Part shown: piece after piece, positions 14,026-18,937 of the stretch
Layout: each line of letters opens with the position of its first letter
Numbering within the stretch: the stretch's first letter is position 1
Origin: CBDTYW01 sp965364735
Lineage (GTDB): Bacteria > Actinomycetota > Nitriliruptoria > Nitriliruptorales > Nitriliruptoraceae
Assembly: GCA_965364735.1 (NCBI GenBank)
Contig: CBDTYW010000040.1
Location: forward strand, 1-18,937
DNA: 18,937 nucleotides
Reading direction: 5' to 3'
The notes under the pieces: model-generated
Database searches by the model: none
What the model saw: the letters and a program-made list of their open reading frames with translations, nothing else
What the model was told of the DNA's origin: nothing
Program-made: the position numbers and the translations under genes

Positions 14026-14964
14026 TCAGGCCCAGAGGGTCCCGGAGATGGCGGTGGCGATCTCCTTGACGTCGCCCGGCGCGTACGCCCCGGTCGACAG
14101 GTACTTCCAGCCGCCGTCGGGCGAGAGGCAGACGACCTTCGAGCCCTCCGGCAGCCGACCGCAGACGCGGATCGCGACCTGGAGCGCCGCGCCGGTCGAG
14201 ACGCCCGCGAAGATCCCCTCCTCGGACGCCAGCCGGCGCGTCATCGTGAGCGCCTTCAGCGAGTTGACCTTGATCCGCGAGTCGAGCACCGAGGGGTCCA
14301 AGACCTCCGGGACGTAGCCCTCATCGAGGTTGCGGAGGCCGTAGACCAGGTCGCCGTACTCCGGCTCCGCGGCGTACACCTTGATCGCGGGGTCGTGCTG
14401 CTTGAGGCGTCGACCGACGCCGGTGACCGTGCCGCCGGTGCCGAGCCCCGTGACGAAGGCGGCGATGTCCGGGCAGTCAGCGAGGATCTCCGGCCCCGTC
14501 GTCTCATAGTGCGCGAGCGGGTTGGCGGGGTTGCCGTACTGGAACGGGAGGTACACGTCCGGGTCTGCGGCGGCCATCTCCTTCGCCAGCAGCACGGAGC
14601 CGTTGGAGCCCTGCTCGGCCGGCGAGTACACGATCTCCGCGCCGTAGAGCCCGAGGATCTGCTTGCGCTCCTCGGAGGTGTTCTCCGGCATGACGCACGT
14701 CAGGTGGTAGCCCTTCGTGCGGCAGATCGCGGCGAGCGCGATCCCGGTGTTGCCGGAGGTCGGCTCGAGGATCCGCTGCCCGGGCTGCAGCAGGCCCTGC
14801 AGCTCGGCCTGCTCGATCAGGTACTTGGCGACGCGGTCCTTGACCGAGCCCGTCGGGTTCGCGCCCTCGAGCTTCAGGAAGACCTCGTAGCCGTCCGGGG
14901 ACAGGTTGGGCAGCCCGACGAGCGGGGTGTTGCCGATCGACTGCGAGACGTCGTCGAAGCGCAC
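14026..14964 (-). CDS. cysM: O-phosphoserine sulfhydrylase (cysteine synthase CysM)
   Basis: The 312-residue fold-type II PLP enzyme has the Schiff-base Lys42 in NPTGSVKDR, the substrate loop TSGNTG at 69-74 and the phosphate-binding GTGGTVTG at 175-182. Arg211 in YGLRNLDEG aligns, at a constant offset of nine, with Arg220 of M. tuberculosis CysM (Lys42 with Lys51). That residue selects O-phosphoserine as substrate. With cysO directly upstream (six bases between genes), this enzyme should make cysteine from O-phosphoserine and CysO thiocarboxylate rather than from O-acetylserine and sulfide. The start is GTG 14964. This route is thought to be favoured under oxidative stress, because the thiocarboxylate is less easily oxidised than sulfide. 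Confidence 0.95.
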   Translation of the reverse strand: MRFDDVSQSIGNTPLVGLPNLSPDGYEVFLKLEGANPTGSVKDRVAKYLIEQAELQGLLQPGQRILEPTSGNTGIALAAICRTKGYHLTCVMPENTSEERKQILGLYGAEIVYSPAEQGSNGSVLLAKEMAAADPDVYLPFQYGNPANPLAHYETTGPEILADCPDIAAFVTGLGTGGTVTGVGRRLKQHDPAIKVYAAEPEYGDLVYGLRNLDEGYVPEVLDPSVLDSRIKVNSLKALTMTRRLASEEGIFAGVSTGAALQVAIRVCGRLPEGSKVVCLSPDGGWKYLSTGAYAPGDVKEIATAISGTLWA

Positions 14965-14970
14965 TGGGCG

Positions 14971-15240
14971 TCAGCCGCCAGCGACGGCGGGCATGAGCGA
15001 GATCTCATCATCGACCTGCACCGGCGTGTCGATCCCGGAGACGTAACGGACGTCCTCGTCCTCGACGTACACGTTGATCCAACCGCGGAGGTCGCCGCCT
15101 TCGATCAGCTGCTCCTCCAGCGCGGGGAACCGAGCGATCAGCGTCGAGAAGACCTCACGCACGGTCGATCCGTACGCCTCGATCTTCGCCTCGCCGTCGG
15201 TGTGCTTGCGCAGGACGGTGGGGATGCGGACGGTGGCCAT
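14971..15240 (-). CDS. cysO: Sulfur carrier protein CysO (ThiS/MoaD-like)
   Basis: The 89-residue ubiquitin-like protein has the expected small beta-grasp pattern. It ends in MPAVAGG, and the terminal Gly-Gly is needed for activation and thiocarboxylation. It carries sulfur as a thiocarboxylate to CysM, giving a CysO-cysteine adduct. No activating enzyme (ThiF/MoeZ type) is encoded in the window, so that step must be supplied elsewhere. The start is ATG 15240 with GAGG eight bases upstream. The 69 bases to the mec stop show no clear signal. Confidence 0.95.
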   Translation of the reverse strand: MATVRIPTVLRKHTDGEAKIEAYGSTVREVFSTLIARFPALEEQLIEGGDLRGWINVYVEDEDVRYVSGIDTPVQVDDEISLMPAVAGG

Positions 15241-15309
15241 CGTGGATGCCTCGGGGTGCGGGGAGGGAGGTGGGAAGGTAACGCGGCAGTGCAGGGTGCT
15301 CTTCCCCGG

Positions 15310-15705
15310 TCAGTCGACGACGTCCACGGGACGCTCGGTGACCTCGCCGTCGAGGATCCAGAAGGCGCGGATGTCCGGAGCGTCACGATCCTGGAGCGTC
15401 ACGATCAGGTAGGTCGCGTCCGGATAGGCCGCGAGACGGATGTCAGTGGCGGACGGGTACGCCTGCGTGTGCGTGTGCGAGTGGTAGATCGCGAGGTCCA
15501 TCCCGCCGTCCTCGATGATGCGCATGGCCTTCAGCAGCTGCCGACCGTCCATCACGTAGTAGGTGATGGAGCGCTCGGTGTTGTCGATGTGGAAGACCCG
15601 TTCCCCGTCAGCGACGAGGCCGCAGACCTCGTACGGGAAGTCGCTGCGTGCGTGCGCGACCAGGTCGTTGAACGCAGTGCGCGTGAGGCGGTAGGTGTCG
15701 GACAT
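15310..15705 (-). CDS. mec: JAMM-domain metallopeptidase Mec (CysO-cysteine peptidase)
   Basis: The 131-residue protein shows the full JAMM motif: Glu26 in YEVCGLV, then His75-x-His77-x7-Ser85-x2-Asp88 in HSHTHTQAYPSATD. In M. tuberculosis the homologue Rv1334 cleaves CysO-cysteine to release cysteine and free CysO. The neighbouring cysO and cysM genes support the same job here. The start ATG 15705 fits the family N-terminus (MSDTYRLTR). The frame is open for 74 codons upstream, but these cross the terminator hairpin and are not family-like. It is the first gene of the sulfur cluster. Confidence 0.94.
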   Translation of the reverse strand: MSDTYRLTRTAFNDLVAHARSDFPYEVCGLVADGERVFHIDNTERSITYYVMDGRQLLKAMRIIEDGGMDLAIYHSHTHTQAYPSATDIRLAAYPDATYLIVTLQDRDAPDIRAFWILDGEVTERPVDVVD

Positions 15706-15754
15706 CGTCGGCGATCCGAGGCTCGTCGGGGCCGACAGCATGCCGTGCAACGCC

Positions 15755-15784
15755 GATGGGGCCGGCATCGCTGCCGGCCCCATC
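15755..15784 (-). terminator. Hairpin terminator after the CmpX-like gene
   Basis: GATGGGGCCGGC (15755-15766) and GCCGGCCCCATC (15773-15784) form a perfect 12-bp stem with a six-base loop, 15 bases beyond the stop codon of the membrane protein gene. There is no U-tract, as is often the case in GC-rich genomes. It separates that gene from mec. Confidence 0.7.
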
Positions 15785-15799
15785 ATGCGTGGTGTTGTG

Positions 15800-16510
15800 T
15801 CAGCGGTTCTGGTCGTGCATCTCCGGAACGCGCATGGAAGGCGCCGGCGGGGTGGTCGGCGAGGCCGTGCGCCGCTTGGCGACCGACTCCTCCGTGATCC
15901 GACGTGCGACCGGGATGCCACCGACACCGAAGGCGATCGTCGCGGAGATCGCGGCGGTGCCGACGAGGGCGTAGAAGAGACCGTTGACGATCTCCGGGGC
16001 GATCTGGAGCTGGTTCAGCGCGGCGAAGCCACCGAAGGCGATGATCGCGTACTTGACGATCATCGACGGGATGCGGCCCTTGGCGCCCATCGACTCGCGC
16101 ATCAGGTCACCGACGAAGTCGGCGATCATCAGCGTGGCGACGAGGATCACACCGGCGACCAGGACGATCGGGATGTAGGCGATGACGCCCATGAGGGTGG
16201 CCGCGAGGGTGGCCGCACCGAGGGTTTCGGCGACCGCCTGGAGGGTGACGACCATCACGAGCCAGTAGAGGAGGAGCCCGACGAGCTTGGTCACGCTGAT
16301 GCTCTCCGCGGGCAGGCCCGCCTTGTCGAGCACGCGTCCGAGGTTCGCGTCGACCTTGACTGCCTCCATGAGGCGGGTGACGACGGCCCGGATGACCTTC
16401 GCGACCACGGCGCCGATGATGAGGATGACGAAGGCGGAGATGAGCTTGGGCGTGAACCCGGCAACGTCCTGCCAAGCGCTCTCGAGGCCGGTCTGCAGTG
16501 CGTCCAACAT
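15800..16510 (-). CDS. CmpX/MscS-related membrane protein (conserved TM-helix family)
   Basis: The 236-residue protein has about five membrane segments (roughly 22-42, 73-97, 102-130, 150-168 and 175-200) and a short Pro-rich cytosolic tail. Repeats of the type FVILIIGAVVAKVIRAVVTRLME followed by a loop, then a second helix pair, match the conserved TM-helix family (PF05552). That family is found in CmpX and in proteins annotated as small mechanosensitive channels. It lacks the large MscS beta domain, so a channel function is uncertain. ATG 16510 is chosen because AGGGA lies eight bases upstream; the 20 codons before it are not hydrophobic. It is transcribed alone, ending in a hairpin. Confidence 0.8.
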   Translation of the reverse strand: MLDALQTGLESAWQDVAGFTPKLISAFVILIIGAVVAKVIRAVVTRLMEAVKVDANLGRVLDKAGLPAESISVTKLVGLLLYWLVMVVTLQAVAETLGAATLAATLMGVIAYIPIVLVAGVILVATLMIADFVGDLMRESMGAKGRIPSMIVKYAIIAFGGFAALNQLQIAPEIVNGLFYALVGTAAISATIAFGVGGIPVARRITEESVAKRRTASPTTPPAPSMRVPEMHDQNR

Positions 16511-16532
16511 GTTGCGGGTCCCTTCGGGTCCA

Positions 16533-16551
16533 CCGCAGCCTTGCGCTGCGG
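16533..16551 (-). other. Leader hairpin before the CmpX-like gene
   Basis: CCGCAG (16533-16538) and CTGCGG (16546-16551) pair around seven bases, 22 bases upstream of the start codon and just before the ribosome site. It may influence translation or stability of the message; chance is also possible in GC-rich DNA. Confidence 0.25.
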
Positions 16552-16637
16552 GCCAGCGAGGCGCCGGCATCTGTTGGACTCAGTGAACACCCCATTGGTT
16601 ACGGGTCGGGTCGCAAAGTCGTGACCATCTTGAGTGG

Positions 16638-16681
16638 ACGATGCGTCAACCCCCCCGATGTGACCATGCGTCAACCACCCG
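16638..16681 (-). repeat. 25-bp-period direct repeat at the 3' end of the molybdoenzyme gene
   Basis: GACGATGCGTCAACCCCCC and GACCATGCGTCAACCACCC follow each other with a 25-base period, 17 of 19 positions equal. Each contains TTGACG on the reverse strand, a consensus -35 hexamer directed at the CmpX-like gene, but no good -10 box is correctly spaced. GTGACCAT also occurs twice (16621 and 16661). It could be a regulator-binding array or a small duplication. Confidence 0.45.
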
Positions 16682-18821
16682 GGCTGACGCGGACCCGTAC
16701 CTCGTTGTACGCCGCGTTGCCCGTGAGCGTGTCGAGCAGCTGGTGGTCGGTGACGTCGTTGACGGACACCCCGGGGTTCGCGCGCGCGGTCTGCCAGCTG
16801 ACTCCCTCGCGGTCGTGACCCCACCCGTGCGGCAACGAGACGACGCCGGGCATGACCTCGTCGCTGAGCTGAACCGGAGCGGCGACGCTGCCGGTCCGTG
16901 AGGTGATCGTGACGGTGCCACCGTCCTCGATGTCGCGGCTCGCGGCGTCGTCGGGGTGGACGAGCAGCGTGCAGCGATCACGGCCCTTGACCATGCGGGC
17001 CGAGTTGTGCAGCCAGGTGTTGTTGCTGCGCAGGTGACGGCGCCCGATGAGCGTGAGGTCGCGGCCGGCGTCGTCGTCGAGCTCACCGGCCTCCCCCTCG
17101 CAGAGCGCGCGGCGGGACGCGTCGAGCTCGGCGACGAACAGGTCCGGAGCGACCTGGATGCGCTTGTCCTTCGTCCACAGACGGTCCGGCAGCATCGGCG
17201 TGAGCGGACCGAGGTCGACGACCCCGTGCTTCGCGCGCTTGAGCTTGCGCAGGCTCAGACGGTGCGGCCCAACGCGCAGGACGAGGTCGACGATCTTCAT
17301 CGGGTCGACGACCTTCGAAAGCCAGCGAAGCGGTCCGAGCAACGGGCCGAACAACGGCCCACGCCCAAGGCGTCCCGCGAGCTCGAGGATGATCTCGTGG
17401 TCGTGCTTGGTCCCGGCCTCGGGCTCGAAGACCCGCGGCGAGAACTTCGCGGTGTTGCGCACCGCGAGGGCGTGGAAGACCAGGTCGTAGTGGTCGCGCT
17501 CGAGCGGCCCCGTCGGCGGCAGGATGATGTCGGCGTGCCGGTTCGTCTCGTTGATGTAGAAGTCGATCGACACCATGAACTCGAGCTGCTCGCAGGCCGC
17601 GTCCAGCCGCGCCCCGTTGGGCGCGCTGAGCACCGGGTTGCCAGCGTTGACCATGAGCCCGCGGACCTGCCCATCTCCCGGTGTGAGGATCTCGTCGGCC
17701 AGCGTCGCGACCGGGAACTCCCCGTTGATCTCCGGCAGGTTCCGCACACGCGAGCGGTGTCCGTCGTAGGAACCGGGCTCGAGCACCTGCGCGACCAGCC
17801 AGTGCATGTCGGCCGCCGGGTTCGCGAACATCGCGCCGCCCGGTGTGTCGAGGCGCCCGGTGACGATGTTGAGCGCGTTCACGAGCCACGACGTGACCGA
17901 CCCGAACCGTGTCTGGCAGACGCCGACGCGGTTGTACGCAACGGCTGCAGGTGCCCGCGCGAATCCAATCGCGAGATCACGGATGTCGTCGGCCGCGATG
18001 CCGGTGACGCGCGCCGCCGTCTCGACGTCGAACGACTCCACAGCAGCCCGCAACGCGGCCACGCCGTCGACGATCCCTTCGACTGCGCCGAGCCGATCGA
18101 GCCCCTCGTCGAAGATCACGCTGATCATCGCGGCGACGAGCACGGCGTCGGTGCCGGGCTGGATGAAGTGGTGGGCCGACGCGATCTTCGCGGTCTCCGT
18201 GAAGCGCGGGTCGATCACGACGACGTCGCCGCCGCGACCGCGGACGTCCTTGATGCGCTGCTTGAAGTTCGGCGCGGTGACCAGCGAGCCGTTGCTCACG
18301 GCAGGGTTCGCGCCGAGGATCAACAGGAAGTCGGTGCGGTCGACATCCGGCAGCGGGAACAGCGCCTGGTGGCCGAACATCTTGTAGGCCGCGAGCGCCT
18401 GCGGGGCCTGGTCGGTCGTGGTCGCCGAGTAGCGGTTGCGCGTTCCGAGCAGCTTCAGGAACGGCAGCAGGAAGATCGACCCCGAGTTGTGCGCGGACGG
18501 GTTGCCGAAGTAGATCGCGAAGGCGTCCTTGCCGTGCTCGCCCTGGATCCGGCGGATCTCGTCGCCGGTGCGGTCGAACGCTTCGGTCCACGAGATCTCG
18601 GCGAACGAACCGTCCGGCTGCTTCGCCACAGGTCGCTTGAGACGATCCGGGTCGGTGTGCAGGTCGGCGAGCGCGGTGCCCTTCGGGCAGAGGTAGCCCG
18701 CGCTGAGCGGGTCGTAGCTGTCCCCGGTGATCGACGTGATCGTGCCACCATCGTCGACCTCGATGTCCAGGCCGCAGAGCGCCTCGCACAGCGTGCATGA
18801 ACGATGGACGGTGCGGGTCAT
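16671..18821 (-). CDS. Molybdopterin-dependent oxidoreductase (MopB family) with N-terminal [4Fe-4S] site
   Basis: The 716-residue protein starts with CTLCEALC (Cys9, Cys12, Cys16) and Cys45 in LCPKG, the [4Fe-4S] motif of the DMSO-reductase superfamily. Mo/W-bis-pterin binding regions follow through the chain. SATTTDQAP (132-140) lies where formate dehydrogenases carry the Mo-ligating Cys or Sec, so Asp137 or a nearby residue may coordinate the metal (inference). The C-terminal pterin-binding domain spans about 600-716 and includes SNNTWLHNSARM. There is no twin-arginine signal, so it is cytoplasmic, like M. tuberculosis Rv0197-type enzymes. No electron-transfer subunit is adjacent. The substrate is unknown. 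ATG 18821 has AGGAG seven bases upstream and overlaps the stop of the amidohydrolase-like gene (ATGA). Confidence 0.88.
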   Translation of the reverse strand: MTRTVHRSCTLCEALCGLDIEVDDGGTITSITGDSYDPLSAGYLCPKGTALADLHTDPDRLKRPVAKQPDGSFAEISWTEAFDRTGDEIRRIQGEHGKDAFAIYFGNPSAHNSGSIFLLPFLKLLGTRNRYSATTTDQAPQALAAYKMFGHQALFPLPDVDRTDFLLILGANPAVSNGSLVTAPNFKQRIKDVRGRGGDVVVIDPRFTETAKIASAHHFIQPGTDAVLVAAMISVIFDEGLDRLGAVEGIVDGVAALRAAVESFDVETAARVTGIAADDIRDLAIGFARAPAAVAYNRVGVCQTRFGSVTSWLVNALNIVTGRLDTPGGAMFANPAADMHWLVAQVLEPGSYDGHRSRVRNLPEINGEFPVATLADEILTPGDGQVRGLMVNAGNPVLSAPNGARLDAACEQLEFMVSIDFYINETNRHADIILPPTGPLERDHYDLVFHALAVRNTAKFSPRVFEPEAGTKHDHEIILELAGRLGRGPLFGPLLGPLRWLSKVVDPMKIVDLVLRVGPHRLSLRKLKRAKHGVVDLGPLTPMLPDRLWTKDKRIQVAPDLFVAELDASRRALCEGEAGELDDDAGRDLTLIGRRHLRSNNTWLHNSARMVKGRDRCTLLVHPDDAASRDIEDGGTVTITSRTGSVAAPVQLSDEVMPGVVSLPHGWGHDREGVSWQTARANPGVSVNDVTDHQLLDTLTGNAAYNEVRVRVSPGG

Positions 18822-18937
18822 GCCGGGGCTCCTGCTGCCGCAAGGAACCGTCCGAACGGTTCCTTGCCGAGGCTCGGTGCCGGCTCGCCGTCACGCCACA
18901 CGACCCGGCCGTTGACGATCACGCACGGGACGGTCGC
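18818..18937 (-). CDS. C-terminal end of an amidohydrolase-like protein (5' end outside window)
   Basis: The last 39 codons read through to TGA 18820-18818. The stretch VIVNGRVVWRDGEPAP is the typical closing beta-strand pair of amidohydrolase-superfamily enzymes such as N-acyl-D-amino-acid deacylases or dihydroorotase-like proteins, where V-x-V-N-G-x-x-V-x-x-D-G ends the composite beta-domain. GRFLAAAG after it resembles the usual GRxLR ending. The catalytic part lies beyond the window, so the reaction is open. The ATGA overlap makes it the upstream partner of the molybdoenzyme gene. Confidence 0.65.
   Translation of the reverse strand, partial: ATVPCVIVNGRVVWRDGEPAPSLGKEPFGRFLAAAGAPA
18840..18867. 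repeat. Perfect 12-bp inverted repeat inside the amidohydrolase-like gene
   Basis: GCAAGGAACCGT (18840-18851), loop CCGA, ACGGTTCCTTGC (18856-18867). The stem lies in codons for GKEPFGRFLA, about 20 bases before the molybdoenzyme start. In the message it would form a strong hairpin just ahead of that gene's ribosome site. Confidence 0.8.

Noticed and set aside
15241..15309. Riboswitch or T-box between mec and cysO
   Set aside because: The stretch is only 69 bases, G-rich, without a conserved leader motif.
13948..16673. Shared 11-mer ACCATGCGTCA upstream of the diiron oxygenase gene (13948) and at the molybdoenzyme stop (16663)
   Set aside because: It is short and includes start- or stop-codon context in different settings. 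Flanks do not match, so chance is likely.
16671..18821. Export of the molybdoenzyme by the Tat pathway
   Set aside because: The N-terminus goes directly into the [4Fe-4S] motif without a twin-arginine or hydrophobic segment.

Overview
The window is very GC-rich, gene-dense bacterial DNA with many GTG/TTG starts and stop/start overlaps. Gene content points to a high-GC actinobacterium. The block Mec - CysO - CysM ... cAMP-PDE-like MBL protein - RNase PH - RdgB matches the order of Mycobacterium tuberculosis Rv1334-Rv1341, but the remaining genes are not mycobacterial in arrangement. A Thermoleophilia-type or other deep-branching actinobacterium is possible; this is inference from gene content, since no marker gene is present.

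Left part (1-3131, mostly + strand). The window opens in the Ser-Trp-Asn-Gly repeat tail of an exported protein whose start is outside, followed by a strong hairpin terminator. Next come a zinc-metallopeptidase-like lipoprotein, a minus-strand tRNA-Leu(UAG), and a two-gene unit: an HSL-type alpha/beta hydrolase overlapping by four bases a DUF4185-like beta-propeller protein.

Sugar operon (7025-3136, minus). A cytosolic six-hairpin glycoside-hydrolase-like protein is followed, with an ATGA overlap, by a 598-residue protein. Its C-terminal part carries all four zinc ligands of type I mannose-6-phosphate isomerase, behind a long N-terminal domain I cannot name. A perfect 14-bp palindrome overlapping a TATCAT box lies just upstream and is a likely operator.

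Middle (7199-10877). A rhomboid protease (+) converges with an ABC half-transporter (minus). Then comes a gene with an AbiEi-like N-terminus and a DUF559/Vsr-like nuclease C-terminus. It sits between two direct copies of a long palindromic element (66 of 68 positions identical), which is the most unusual structure in the window.

Housekeeping/sulfur cluster (10881-15705, minus). rdgB, rph and an MBL-fold protein are tightly linked. Further upstream are an AurF-type diiron oxygenase, then cysM, cysO and mec, which together form the O-phosphoserine/CysO-thiocarboxylate route to cysteine. CysM keeps the arginine linked to O-phosphoserine use.

Right end (15755-18937, minus). A CmpX/MscS-related membrane protein ends in a hairpin terminator. 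Upstream of it is a cytoplasmic-type molybdopterin oxidoreductase with an N-terminal [4Fe-4S] motif, itself overlapping the end of a truncated amidohydrolase-like gene.

There is no stretch over 300 bases without a gene. The longest gaps (about 100-175 bases at 7026-7198, 9686-9826, 10724-10880 and 16511-16670) hold the operator, the palindromic elements and short direct repeats described below.
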